From Flavobacterium frigoris PS1 (GTDB lineage Bacteria; Bacteroidota; Bacteroidia; Flavobacteriales; Flavobacteriaceae), in contig NZ_AHKF01000015.1 of assembly GCF_000252125.1 (NCBI RefSeq), positions 307,660 to 371,659 on the forward strand: 64,000 nucleotides of DNA, given 5' to 3'. Below, piece after piece: positions 26,719-35,344 of this stretch (positions are counted from its first letter, which is position 1; each line of letters starts with the position of its first letter). A program made the translations under genes and the position numbers. Under the pieces are notes generated by a model, which saw only the letters and a program-made list of their open reading frames with translations, was not told the DNA's origin and searched no databases.

Positions 26719-27435
26719 TTAGTGTTGCATAGGAATTTCCATCAATAAGAACTCAGCATCTGTACTTGCTTTGATTTCGAAGGAATTCAAGTTCCATATT
26801 CCAAAACCGTCACGAGTTTCTAGTTCTTGTCCATCTATAGTTAGCGTTCCAGACAAGATAAAAGCGTAAACGCCATTTCCTTCCTTTTTCAAATTGTATG
26901 TTGTTGTAACTCCTTTGTCAAATTTACCCAAATGAAACCATGCATCCTGATGAATCCAAACTCCTGCATCTTCCGGATTTGGAGAAAGAATCTGTTGAAG
27001 CTTGTTTTTTCTGTCTTCAGGGTTTAAGGTGATTTGTTGGTAACGCGGGTCTACATTTTGCTTATTTGGGTACACCCAAATCTGCAATAATTTAGTTCTT
27101 TGGTCTGCATTAGGGTTAAACTCACTGTGTTTTACGCCAGTTCCAGCACTCATAACTTGCACGTCACCACTTTTGATGGTTTCTGTATTGCCCATGCTGT
27201 CTTTGTGCGCTAAATCACCTTCCAAAGGAATTGTGATGATTTCCATATTGTCATGTGGATGCGTTCCAAAACCCATTCCAGCAGCGACGGTATCATCATT
27301 CAAAACGCGAAGCGCTCCAAATTGAACTCTATCTGCATTGTACCAACTTGCGAAGCTAAAACTGTGATATGCATTTAACCATCCATGGTCAGCATGTCCT
27401 CTCGTATCTGCTTTATGTAAAACTGTATTTTTCAT
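26719..27435 (-). CDS. Pirin family protein
   Basis: Pirins are two-domain cupins; some bacterial ones are quercetin dioxygenases and others bind regulators. The 238-residue protein has the pirin opening RGHADHGWLNAYHSFSFASWY and the metal-binding cluster FGTHPHDNMEIITIPLEG with its His-His-Glu set. The last conserved metal His falls in VKHSEFN. The C-terminal cupin is shorter but present. It is the first gene of a run with a GNAT protein, an Fe-S protein and an FMN reductase. Its upstream region holds a promoter and an FNR-like palindrome, described separately. Enzyme or regulator role is undecided. Confidence 0.93.
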   Translation of the reverse strand: MKNTVLHKADTRGHADHGWLNAYHSFSFASWYNADRVQFGALRVLNDDTVAAGMGFGTHPHDNMEIITIPLEGDLAHKDSMGNTETIKSGDVQVMSAGTGVKHSEFNPNADQRTKLLQIWVYPNKQNVDPRYQQITLNPEDRKNKLQQILSPNPEDAGVWIHQDAWFHLGKFDKGVTTTYNLKKEGNGVYAFILSGTLTIDGQELETRDGFGIWNLNSFEIKASTDAEFLLMEIPMQH

Positions 27436-27466
27436 AGTGTATAAATTTAGTGATTTTTTTATACTT

Positions 27467-27474
27467 CAAATTTA
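27467..27474 (-). promoter_or_regulatory. -7 box of the pirin operon
   Basis: TAAATTTG on the minus strand, 32-39 bp before the pirin start codon. No TTG lies at the expected -33 distance, so activation by a bound regulator is plausible. Confidence 0.6.
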
Positions 27475-27486
27475 CAAATATTGTAC

Positions 27487-27512
27487 AGTGCTAGCACTTA
27501 ATCTAGATTAAG
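27487..27512. promoter_or_regulatory. Two abutting perfect palindromes, candidate Crp/Fnr operator
   Basis: AGTGCTAGCACT (27487-27498) is followed by CTTAATCTAGATTAAG (27497-27512). The second fits the FNR-like pattern TTxAT-N4-ATxAA. Its centre is about 41-44 bp upstream of the start predicted from the TAAATTTG box, the classical activation position. Confidence 0.55.
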
Positions 27513-27622
27513 AAAAATAGTGGTCAATGTTCAGGAAAACAGTATTCAGAAAATCACTGCTTAGCGAAAAGGTGTTTATCATTGAGTTATTTATAGTAAA
27601 AGAAGCCAGACAGAGCTGATTA

Positions 27623-28198
27623 CTATCTTTTCAGTAATCGAGATTTCATTTTACTAAAGAACTCAGGCGTTACACCTATATAGGAAGCTATTTGTTTTTG
27701 GGACACTTTTTGAATTAGCGTTGGGTATTTTTTGCAAAACTTTTCAAAACGTTCTTCAGCAGATAGGCTTAAATTATCCATTAAGCGTTCTTGATTCGCC
27801 ACCAAAGAATTTTCTGTTAAGATTCTGAAAAAGCGTTCTAGTTTTGGAATTTCGATGTATAGTAACTCTTGGTTCTCTTTTGAAAGTAGAACCACTTCAG
27901 CATCTTCAAGGACTTCTATAAAAAGATTGCCCGGTTTTTGAGAAATTAAACTGTACATATCACCTATCCAATAACCTTCGCAAGCAAAATTCAAAACATG
28001 CTCTACAATATTATCATTGATGTTGAAACTTCTCAAGGTACCGGAATTCACAAAGTAGGAGTGGGTACAGATTTGGCCTGAATTCAACAAAATACATTTG
28101 GCCTTAAAATGATGTGCTTCTGTTTTTGATATAAAAAAAAGCTCTTCTTCCGGAGTAAGAGTTATATGCTTTGCAATATTTTGAAGAATTAAAGACAT
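27623..28198 (-). CDS. Crp/Fnr family transcriptional regulator
   Basis: This 191-residue regulator has an N-terminal cyclic-nucleotide-binding-like beta barrel (FKAKCILLNSGQICTHSYFVNSGTLRSF) and a C-terminal winged helix-turn-helix: LSAEERFEKFCKKYP, then the recognition helix region IASYIGVTPEFFSKMKSRL. The barrel lacks the phosphate-binding glycine-glutamate signature of cAMP binders, and there are no Fe-S cysteines like those of FNR, so its signal is unknown. Its ATG overlaps the stop of the small DUF6370 gene upstream (TAATG), pointing to coupled translation. The FNR-like palindrome between it and pirin suggests pirin genes as targets. Confidence 0.92.
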   Translation of the reverse strand: MSLILQNIAKHITLTPEEELFFISKTEAHHFKAKCILLNSGQICTHSYFVNSGTLRSFNINDNIVEHVLNFACEGYWIGDMYSLISQKPGNLFIEVLEDAEVVLLSKENQELLYIEIPKLERFFRILTENSLVANQERLMDNLSLSAEERFEKFCKKYPTLIQKVSQKQIASYIGVTPEFFSKMKSRLLKR

Positions 28199-28530
28199 TA
28201 TTTTTGTTCTTTATTTCCTTCGGGTAGTAATGTAAAAGAAGTGGCGACGAAACGGTTGTTTTTGACTTTACCAACTACGGCTGCCTTTCTGATTGCTTCA
28301 CAAAAACCATCAGTGGCATGTGCATCGCCATGTTCATTGATTGAGCTACCATCAACAAAATACGCTTTTCCATCGATACGAACGGCTAAGTCACAACCTT
28401 TCGCTTTTAACCCAAACTGACATTGTCCGCAAGAAGCTTCAACTATTTGCGTTTTTACAGCTTCTTTTTTGTCTTGTGCATTAGAAATTAAAGCGAAAAA
28501 AAGGAGCAGGATTGAAAATGTATTTTTCAT
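28198..28530 (-). CDS. Secreted DUF6370 family protein
   Basis: I recognise this 110-residue protein as DUF6370-like. It has a signal peptide MKNTFSILLLFFALISNAQ (cleavage about residue 19) and a small domain with a Cys pair CGQC (34-37), then Cys46 and a C-terminal Cys in DGFCEAIRKA. The motif GLKAKGCDLAVRIDGKAYFVDGSSI looks like a short beta-hairpin domain. The CxxC pair could bind metal or form a redox disulfide in the periplasm. Its stop codon overlaps the Crp/Fnr regulator's start, so the two are likely cotranslated. Function unknown. Confidence 0.85.
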   Translation of the reverse strand: MKNTFSILLLFFALISNAQDKKEAVKTQIVEASCGQCQFGLKAKGCDLAVRIDGKAYFVDGSSINEHGDAHATDGFCEAIRKAAVVGKVKNNRFVATSFTLLPEGNKEQK

Positions 28531-28665
28531 TATTAAAGAATTTACTGATGCTAAGGTAATTCCTTTTTTTACTCGTTTGACAACTTATTAATAAAAAACC
28601 GGCTCAAACTAATGAACGCGGTAAATATATTTGTGTAATTGAGAGTTAATCTTTCTAGGATAAAC

Positions 28666-29613
28666 TCATAATACAAAGTATGCATCACTTTTTGTTTTTA
28701 CAACTTCTGTGGTGTTAATTAATGGCGGACCGTTTTCAAATTCATTTCGATATTCATTAATCATCTGTGTAAGATTTTTTTCGATCGAGTTAGAAATTGC
28801 CGTAACTGGAGTGTCTGTTGGTCTGTTTTCGAATGGATCTTGTAATTGAATTGCCATTTTTTCAATTAGAAAAAAAGCAGCTGCAATTGTAGTTACTAAG
28901 GGAATAGCAAACCATCCTAGCAAACTAGTTAAACCAAAGGGTAACAGAAAAATAAATAAACACAATGTAAATCGTATGTACATACTATAAGTAGTTGGGA
29001 AGATGGTGTTTTTTATTCGTTCAGATTTACCCATCGCATCACACAAACGTGTAAGTGTTTTGTCAATTTCTACTTGTTGAAAAGTCTTTAGTTTTCCACT
29101 ATTTCTAGCATCTCTTAAATCTTTAGCATGGAGGAGCAATATAGCATTAGGAATATGAATGTGGTTTTTTACAAAGGACAATTCATCTTCTGTTAAAAAA
29201 GATTTAATAGGTTTTATAGCGTCTTTATTTCTCAGAAATTGCCCTAAACTATAACACCAAGCAATCTGCCTTTTTGCGAATTTTTCTTTAAAATCATTCG
29301 CTTCAACCGAAAAATCGGGGTCTTTGTAAAACGTGATTACTTGTCGAACTAGTGTCCTTGAATCGTTTACAATTGATCCCCAAATAATTCTTGCTTCCCA
29401 CCATCTGTCATAAGCTTGGTTGGATTTAAACGCTAATAACAATGATATTATAGTACCAATAATGGTGGGTACGGCAAAGGGAATGTCAATAGAAATGTTT
29501 AAATAATAGTGATGAAACATTTCAAACAATACTGAATAAGCAATCACTAGTCCAAGTTCAACTTTAATTTTTCCTAGAACATATTTTAGCGGAATTCTTT
29601 TTTTTAAAAGCAT
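28666..29613 (-). CDS. Bestrophin family ion channel
   Basis: Bestrophins form pentameric anion channels (some bacterial ones pass cations). The 315-residue protein has the family opening RIPLKYVLGKIKVELGLVIAY, the neck and filter region PFAVPTIIGTIISLLLAFKSNQAYDRWWEAR, and a later pair of membrane helices around FTLCLFIFLLPFGLTSLLGW and TTIAAAFFLIEKMA. The conserved DPFENRPTDTPV near the end is typical. It is 11 bp after the Usp-like gene, so the two are probably one operon, and the two-component genes lie just upstream. Ion selectivity cannot be read from sequence. Confidence 0.93.
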   Translation of the reverse strand: MLLKKRIPLKYVLGKIKVELGLVIAYSVLFEMFHHYYLNISIDIPFAVPTIIGTIISLLLAFKSNQAYDRWWEARIIWGSIVNDSRTLVRQVITFYKDPDFSVEANDFKEKFAKRQIAWCYSLGQFLRNKDAIKPIKSFLTEDELSFVKNHIHIPNAILLLHAKDLRDARNSGKLKTFQQVEIDKTLTRLCDAMGKSERIKNTIFPTTYSMYIRFTLCLFIFLLPFGLTSLLGWFAIPLVTTIAAAFFLIEKMAIQLQDPFENRPTDTPVTAISNSIEKNLTQMINEYRNEFENGPPLINTTEVVKTKSDAYFVL

Positions 29614-29624
29614 TTTTCTTGTTT

Positions 29625-30386
29625 TTAGGTTAAACTTAATTCTTGAAAATTATGTTCTAAAACCATTTCTTCGTAAAGTGATAAAACGGAGAGGCCTAAA
29701 AAGATAATATTGTCTTGTTTCGGGCTCTTTTTTAATTTTATTTTTTTGGGTTTACGTGTTTTTACCAATAAGTTAACTCCGTTTTTGTTAATAACCTCAG
29801 TTAGATAGGGAGTGAACTCTTCGAGATTTGTAGTCTCAATATCAGAGGTCATACTCACGATTTGGGAGCAGAAATTTTTGGTTATAAATTGCTGTAAATC
29901 CTCAATAGGAATAGTGGAAGCTGTATTTTCAATATAGAGGGCTTTGTTGAAAACGTCCTGATTCTCCATAGCTCCTAAATGTAAGATAGGGCATTTTTGA
30001 TTGTCTAATAATTGAACTAAATTCTGTATTATTCTTTTTTCCTCTTGGTGGTAGGAATGTGTGACAATGATGAGGTTCAATGAAAAATGCTCGATGATTC
30101 GTTTAAAAACAGGAGAAGAGATTCCGTATTGATTGTGGATTTTAAGCGAGCAATTGTCAAATTTTGAAACGATCTCTCTACAAATATGAAGAATATTTTC
30201 TTCATTAGCTGTAGACTTATTTATAATTTCTCTTAAAAAGCTAGAAGGGGAAGAGTACGTATCTGGAGTTTCAGAAATGAGCATTAAAATAATTTTACAG
30301 TCGTTTCCTTTTGCAAGATTAACAGCTGTTTTTACAGCGCCAATTGTATCCTCTTTTAATGTTGTAGGTATTAAGAAATTTTTCAT
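29625..30386 (-). CDS. Universal stress protein (UspA)-like
   Basis: This 253-residue protein is a two-domain Usp-like protein. The N-terminal half has the Usp pattern MKNFLIPTTLKEDTIGAVKTAVNLAKGNDCKIILMLI, and LIIVTHSYHQEEKRIIQNLVQLLDNQKCPILHL is the usual helix-strand end of a Usp domain. The ATP-binding G-x2-G-x9-G(S/T) signature is not clear, so nucleotide binding is doubtful. The C-terminal half is diverged. Its start lies just past a 9-bp inverted repeat (30386-30412). It is followed by the bestrophin gene, and the two-component pair is upstream. Confidence 0.82.
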   Translation of the reverse strand: MKNFLIPTTLKEDTIGAVKTAVNLAKGNDCKIILMLISETPDTYSSPSSFLREIINKSTANEENILHICREIVSKFDNCSLKIHNQYGISSPVFKRIIEHFSLNLIIVTHSYHQEEKRIIQNLVQLLDNQKCPILHLGAMENQDVFNKALYIENTASTIPIEDLQQFITKNFCSQIVSMTSDIETTNLEEFTPYLTEVINKNGVNLLVKTRKPKKIKLKKSPKQDNIIFLGLSVLSLYEEMVLEHNFQELSLT

Positions 30387-30412
30387 ATGTATAATTGTTT
30401 AGTTTATACATA
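30386..30412. promoter_or_regulatory. Inverted repeat at the Usp-like gene start
   Basis: TATGTATAA and TTATACATA, perfect 9-bp arms 9 bp apart, overlap the ATG of the Usp-like gene. It may be an operator or an mRNA hairpin over the start. Confidence 0.5.
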
Positions 30413-30450
30413 CAAAATAACTTCATGGAAATTAGAGCGATATTAATGTA

Positions 30451-30485
30451 ACATTAGAATTTCCTAAGAATTGACATTAGAATTT
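30451..30485. promoter_or_regulatory. 23-bp-spaced direct repeat, candidate response-regulator site
   Basis: ACATTAGAATTT occurs at 30451-30462 and again at 30474-30485, 23 bp start to start, i.e. two helical turns. The second copy is inside the 3' end of the kinase gene. OmpR-type regulators bind such repeats. Confidence 0.5.
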
Positions 30486-31852
30486 TTAATGTTGGATTTA
30501 TTGAAAATAATGGTAACAATAGTTCCTTTGTTTTGCTCCGATTGTACATGCAGTTCACCATCATGCATTCGGATAATTTTCATAGCCAGTGGCAATCCCA
30601 ATCCGTACCCAGTATATTTTGCAGCTTTTTCTCCTCTAAAAAAAGGTTCATATAAGTGAGGTATATCCTCCGGAGGGATACCAATGCCAATATCATTTAT
30701 TGTTATCTTTATTAAATTTTTGTCCGCGGTAAGTGTTACAAATACTTCGTCATTATTAGAATATTTTACACCATTAGAAATGATATTATTAATAGCTAAT
30801 TCTAATAATGGTCGGTTACAGGGAATCAAAAACATATTGGAGTTTTTGGGCGCTAAATTAAGTTTAATGGTTACTCTGTTTTCAGGATAAATATTGTCAA
30901 TATCCGATTTTACATCCATTACTAATTCATCAATTCGGATGATATCCATTACTTGCTTTTTTCCATCGTAGCCAGTTTGGGTGAGTTTTAATAAACTTTC
31001 CGTTAAATTCCCGAGCTTTGAGGCTTGGTTGTAAATGTTTTCTAAAGAGGTTATGTATTCGTGTGTTTCCCTTTCTTTAAGGAGCATTATCTCTGATTCT
31101 GCAATTATAGTTGTAATTGGAGTTTTTAATTCATGTGAAGCGTTGTTGATAAAATTAGTCTGTATTTCAAACGAAGTCTCAAGCCTGTCTAACATATGAT
31201 TAAATGTTTTTGATAGATCCGAAATTTCATCTGAACTGCTATTTTTCGGGAGTCTTTTGTGAAGGTTTGATGCGCTAATACGGTTGACTTCCTTAGTTAT
31301 TCGTGCTACAGGATTAATGACTCTTTTTGCAAGAATACGTCCAAGAAAGAACGCTAAAATTAAAAAGCCTATACTTCCAAAGAGCATTATTCTAACGATG
31401 TTTATTGTTGTTTCATTTCCTCTTCGATCTATAGCAGAGATGATTACAATGTATTTTTGATTGTTCTCTTGGAATATTTGTCCCAGATAATATTTATTGT
31501 CAATCTCTAACCAATCTTTACCGTTTTTTAAAATATTCGTGTAAAACTCGTTTGTAAGGTTGATATTTGGGTTGTATTCAAAAGTGTTTTTACTGTTTAT
31601 TTTAAGGACAAAATCTTCTTCATTCAGCAGCTCTTCAAGACCATTTTTCTTAAGTTCACTGTAATATTTGATTTTTTCAGGATTGTTTTGAAAATGAATT
31701 GAAGCAACAATTTTTGCTCTATCTTCTAGTCTTTTTAAAAAATAATATTGATTGTTACTTCTAAATAAGAAAAAAACGACAATGCATAAAAGTAAAGTGC
31801 TTAAGGTGGAAAGGGCAACGTAAGTAAAGGTGATTTTTTTTCTAATATTCAT
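30464..31852 (-). CDS. Sensor histidine kinase
   Basis: This 462-residue membrane histidine kinase has two membrane helices (about 7-30 and 151-172) flanking a periplasmic sensor of about 120 residues. A HAMP linker follows, then the phosphorylated His240 in NNASHELKTP. The ATP-binding domain shows NIISNGVKYS (N box), DIGIGIPPEDIPHLYEPFFRG (G1/F) and GYGLGLPLAMKI (G2). The response regulator gene is 2 bp upstream, so they form one two-component system. The signal is not evident from the sensor, which has no known domain I recognise. Confidence 0.95.
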   Translation of the reverse strand: MNIRKKITFTYVALSTLSTLLLCIVVFFLFRSNNQYYFLKRLEDRAKIVASIHFQNNPEKIKYYSELKKNGLEELLNEEDFVLKINSKNTFEYNPNINLTNEFYTNILKNGKDWLEIDNKYYLGQIFQENNQKYIVIISAIDRRGNETTINIVRIMLFGSIGFLILAFFLGRILAKRVINPVARITKEVNRISASNLHKRLPKNSSSDEISDLSKTFNHMLDRLETSFEIQTNFINNASHELKTPITTIIAESEIMLLKERETHEYITSLENIYNQASKLGNLTESLLKLTQTGYDGKKQVMDIIRIDELVMDVKSDIDNIYPENRVTIKLNLAPKNSNMFLIPCNRPLLELAINNIISNGVKYSNNDEVFVTLTADKNLIKITINDIGIGIPPEDIPHLYEPFFRGEKAAKYTGYGLGLPLAMKIIRMHDGELHVQSEQNKGTIVTIIFNKSNIKNSNVNS

Positions 31853-31854
31853 TT

Positions 31855-32529
31855 TTAGGATTTAATTATATAACCAAAACCTTTCATTGTTTGAATGAGT
31901 TTACTGTTAAATGGCTTGTCTATTTTTTTTCTTAGATAAGTAATATAAACATCTACTACATTAGTGTTCATGTCAAAATTAATATCCCAAACATTATCTA
32001 AAATTTGGTGTCTTGATACAATCTTATCTTTGTTTTTAGCAAGATAATACAATAATTTAAATTCTTTTGCTGTCAAAGTTATTGTTTGTCCAGCTCTTTT
32101 TACAATTTTTGAATTGCCGTTAATTTCTAAATCATCTATAGTTATTGTATCTATTTTTTCTAGTTCTTGATTTGCTCTTCGTGCCAAAGCATTTACTCGT
32201 GCATCTAATTCACCAAATTTAAAGGGTTTTGTTAAATAGTCATCAGCTCCTGCATTAAGACCAGTGACAATGTTTTCTGAAGTACTGAGAGCTGTTAATA
32301 ACAATATTGGAACAAAATTTTTGCTGGCCCTTAGTCTTCTGCATAATTCAATCCCATTTATTTCGGGAAGCATTATATCTAAAATAACGACATCAAAAGT
32401 GTAGTTATTAATCATTTCTAAGGCAGTTTTGCCATCCATAGCAACGCTTACATCATTGTTTTTTTCGATAAAGCCTTTTCTTAAAATCGATAAAAGGCTG
32501 GGCTCGTCCTCTACTATGAGTAAATTCAT
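31855..32529 (-). CDS. OmpR/PhoB-type response regulator
   Basis: This 224-residue response regulator has a receiver domain with phosphorylated Asp51 (VVILDIMLPEING), the acidic pair Glu7/Asp8, Thr and Lys switch residues (LLLTA, YLTKPF), and an OmpR-type winged helix-turn-helix at the C-terminus (TLTAKEFKLLYYLAKNKDKIVSR ... VYITYLRKKID). It is paired with the downstream kinase. Its targets may include the Usp/bestrophin operon, given a 23-bp-spaced direct repeat there. A TATTTTTG box (minus strand, 32552-32559) is a candidate promoter element without a clear TTG partner. Confidence 0.95.
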   Translation of the reverse strand: MNLLIVEDEPSLLSILRKGFIEKNNDVSVAMDGKTALEMINNYTFDVVILDIMLPEINGIELCRRLRASKNFVPILLLTALSTSENIVTGLNAGADDYLTKPFKFGELDARVNALARRANQELEKIDTITIDDLEINGNSKIVKRAGQTITLTAKEFKLLYYLAKNKDKIVSRHQILDNVWDINFDMNTNVVDVYITYLRKKIDKPFNSKLIQTMKGFGYIIKS

Positions 32530-32700
32530 ATTGCTGTTTTTGCGTTGTTTGCAAAAATAGGTCTTAAAACCTTGATATTATTTTAAAAAAATGTTATTTA
32601 ATTCTAAATGCCGTACAAAGTAGTTGTTTTATATAGGAATCAATAGCGGTAAGTCTAATTTCTACCCATTTGTATGGTATTTAGTAGCGAATTTAAGGGG

Positions 32701-33063
32701 CTATATCGAATAATTTTTGAACATATAAATCCATAATAGACGCGAAAATCGAATGTTAAAAGGTGCCATCACAATAATAACAAAGGCAATTATAGCAATG
32801 ATTCGTAAGTCGAATGTTTCTGTAAAGAAAAACTGGGCTACAACATAAGTAGCGATGGATTGCGCAACGGTTAACCCATAATTGACATACATAGCGCCAA
32901 AAAAATAGCCGGGTTCTTTTTCGAATTTATATTGACAGTGAGAACAGCTCTTATTCATTTTTGGGAATCCAATATTGAAGAAGATATTTTTTTCATTAAA
33001 TACTTTGCCTCCATGACATTGAGGGCATTCGTTATTTAAGATATGAACAAGTGAATTTGCCAT
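32701..33063 (-). CDS. DUF983 membrane protein
   Basis: This 120-residue DUF983 protein has two N-terminal zinc-ribbon-like CxxC pairs (CPQC and CSHC) followed by two membrane segments (about residues 56-80 and 83-106). The opening NECPQCHGGKVFNEKNIFF and the GYFFGAMYVNYGLTV stretch are diagnostic. Its function is unknown. It is divergent from the AraC-type regulator, with their start codons about 90 bp apart. A -7 box TACCTTTG (minus strand, 33077-33084) precedes it. Confidence 0.9.
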   Translation of the reverse strand: MANSLVHILNNECPQCHGGKVFNEKNIFFNIGFPKMNKSCSHCQYKFEKEPGYFFGAMYVNYGLTVAQSIATYVVAQFFFTETFDLRIIAIIAFVIIVMAPFNIRFSRLLWIYMFKNYSI

Positions 33064-33154
33064 TTTAATTTTTTTTCAAAGGTATTTGTTATTGCTATCA
33101 GATATGTTTTCTATATTCGCTAGTTATAGCACAATTAAGACATTTCGAGGAGTT

Positions 33155-34018
33155 ATGAAAAAATATCCTATTTATACGATTCAGCGATTCAACTGTAATT
33201 CAGTCAACAGTGATTTTTATATCAATACCTTCAAAAATCATCTGCTAACCCACAGTTTTGTAGAAGAGCCACATAGGCATGATTTTTATGTATTGGTCTT
33301 TTTTACTGCGGGTTCAGGTACTCATGAAGTCGATTTTGATAAGTTTAATGTGCGGGCTGGGAGCGTTTTTGTATTGCAGCCTGGGCAAATGCATCATTGG
33401 AGTTTGTCTGAAGATGTAGAGGGGTTTGTGGTTTTTTATTCAAAGGAAATGTATGATCTTTATTTTGGACAAAAAGACATTGACAGCTTTCCTTTTTACT
33501 CTTCAGCGAATACTAAATCGGAGATTGTCTTGACGAATCAAGAGTCTGTTTCGTTACAGCCTTTGTTTAAAATGATGTTGGTAGAAAGTGTAGAAAGGAA
33601 AATTTTTAAGCAGGATAAAATATTAAATTTATTAGATATTATTCATATCGAATTAGCAAGAAAATACAATGAGACTGTAGTCCCAGAAGTCCACTCTTAC
33701 AATAGTAAGATAAAGCAGTTTGGGCAACTATTAGAAAATAAATTCATTGATAAAAAAACAGCTTCCTATTATGCAAATACACTCAATATAAGCCTGAAAC
33801 ACCTCAATAGAATTTGTAACGAAATAGTACGTAAAACTACTACGCAGGTAATTACTGAGCGCATTATTCTGGAAGCAAAGCGTATGCTGATGAATAAGAA
33901 TTTGACAGTTAATGAAATCGCAACCAAATTAGGCTACGATGATTACTCCTATTTTGTGCGATTATTTAAGAAAAATACTGGAATGACACCAAAGGCATTC
34001 CGGCAATCAAAGCGATAA
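33155..34018 (+). CDS. AraC family transcriptional regulator
   Basis: This 287-residue regulator has an N-terminal cupin ligand-binding domain (HRHDFYVLVFFTAGSGTHEVDF, RAGSVFVLQPGQMHHW) and a C-terminal AraC double helix-turn-helix (ASYYANTLNISLKHLNRICNEIV; VNEIATKLGYDDYSYFVRLFKKNTGMTPKAFR). A longer frame begins at 33086, but that stretch is unlike AraC proteins. I chose ATG 33155 because a GAGG-like site (CGAGGAG) precedes it. It lies beside DUF983 and purT and no target is evident. The effector is unknown. Confidence 0.92.
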   Translation: MKKYPIYTIQRFNCNSVNSDFYINTFKNHLLTHSFVEEPHRHDFYVLVFFTAGSGTHEVDFDKFNVRAGSVFVLQPGQMHHWSLSEDVEGFVVFYSKEMYDLYFGQKDIDSFPFYSSANTKSEIVLTNQESVSLQPLFKMMLVESVERKIFKQDKILNLLDIIHIELARKYNETVVPEVHSYNSKIKQFGQLLENKFIDKKTASYYANTLNISLKHLNRICNEIVRKTTTQVITERIILEAKRMLMNKNLTVNEIATKLGYDDYSYFVRLFKKNTGMTPKAFRQSKR

Positions 34019-34019
34019 T

Positions 34020-35180
34020 TTAATACTGAACTTCAATTAATGCAGCGGCTTGTTTAGCACGTTCCACAATTTCCTCAATAGGTGTTTCTAAAGTATCATT
34101 TGTCAATGCAACTCCCATTCTTCTGTATGGTCTTGAGCTTGGTTTACCAAAGATTCTAAAGTCAGTTTTAGCTAAAGCAGCAATTTTTTCTAATCCTTTG
34201 TATGTTGGGTTTGTACTATTTTCTGATGCTAAAATTACTGCACTTGCAGCTGCTTTTTCAAGTGTGATTCCTGAAATAGGCAAACTTAGAATGGCTCTTA
34301 AATGCAATTCGAATTCATTAAAATTCTGAGTCCCCGCTAGTGTTACCATTCCAGTATCATGTGGTCGAGGAGAAAGTTCAGAGAAATAAACACCATCGTC
34401 TGTCAAGAAAAATTCTACACCAAAAAGTCCAGCGCCACCGAGTGCTTCTGTTACTTTTTCGGCCATGTCTTGTGCTTCGTATAAGTCTTTATCTGAAATT
34501 TGAGCGGGTTGCCAGCTTTCCTGGTAATCGCCACGTTCTTGACGATGACCAATAGGCGCGCAGAATAAAGTGGGATTATTATTTTGGGTAACGGTTAATA
34601 GTGTTATCTCCGAATTGAATTTGACAAAAGCTTCTACAATTACTTCAACTACATCACCACGAGAACCGTCAACGGCATAATTCCATGCTTTCTCAATATC
34701 AGCTTCTGTTTTTATAGTAGATTGTCCTTTTCCTGAGGAAGACATCAAAGGTTTTACTACACAAGGCATTCCTACTACTTCAACTCCTTTTTGCAATTCT
34801 TCGGCTGTAGTAGCGTAACGGTAATTAGCTGTTTTTAAGCCCAAATCTTTAGCAGCTAGATCTCGAATGGCTTTACGGTTCATGGTGAAATTGGCTGCCT
34901 TTGCTGATGGTACTACTGTGATTCCTTGTTTCTCATAATCATAAAAACGTTCTGTGCGAATGGCTTCGATTTCCGGCACAATAAAATCAGGTAGATGTTT
35001 TGCTACAATTCGATCTAATTCATCACCATCAAGCATATTGATGACTTCAAAACCATGAGCAACTTGCATGGCCGGTGCGTTTTCGTAACTGTCAACAGCA
35101 ATTACGGTTTGCCCGATGCGTTGCGCTGCGATTACAAATTCTTTTCCTAACTCACCTGAACCTAGCAATAGTATTTTCAT
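34020..35180 (-). CDS. purT: Formate-dependent phosphoribosylglycinamide formyltransferase
   Basis: PurT makes formyl-GAR in purine synthesis from formate and ATP, bypassing the folate-dependent PurN. The 386-residue protein is an ATP-grasp enzyme with [23 protein letters not shown] at the N-terminus, the nucleotide loop [12 protein letters not shown], and the metal-binding [30 protein letters not shown] region. Length is normal. It ends one base after the convergent AraC gene's stop. The gene is a single unit. Secure. Confidence 0.96.
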   Translation of the reverse strand: MKILLLGSGELGKEFVIAAQRIGQTVIAVDSYENAPAMQVAHGFEVINMLDGDELDRIVAKHLPDFIVPEIEAIRTERFYDYEKQGITVVPSAKAANFTMNRKAIRDLAAKDLGLKTANYRYATTAEELQKGVEVVGMPCVVKPLMSSSGKGQSTIKTEADIEKAWNYAVDGSRGDVVEVIVEAFVKFNSEITLLTVTQNNNPTLFCAPIGHRQERGDYQESWQPAQISDKDLYEAQDMAEKVTEALGGAGLFGVEFFLTDDGVYFSELSPRPHDTGMVTLAGTQNFNEFELHLRAILSLPISGITLEKAAASAVILASENSTNPTYKGLEKIAALAKTDFRIFGKPSSRPYRRMGVALTNDTLETPIEEIVERAKQAAALIEVQY

Positions 35181-35306
35181 GTTTTTGTTGTCTTAAATGG
35201 AATGTAAAAATACTGAATTGATTTTTTGTGACGGCAAATCCATCAATTATTTTGTGTTAAATGAAGTGTTGGAAGAGGAACAATTCTATTAAAATGAAAC
35301 GTATAA

Positions 35307-35340
35307 AAAAAACCGATACTATTTAAAGCATCGGTTTTTG
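35307..35340 (-). terminator. Terminator after the U32-family gene
   Basis: The stem AAAACCGAT / ATCGGTTTT followed by a T run on the minus strand, right after the stop. Confidence 0.9.
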
Positions 35341-35344
35341 TATT

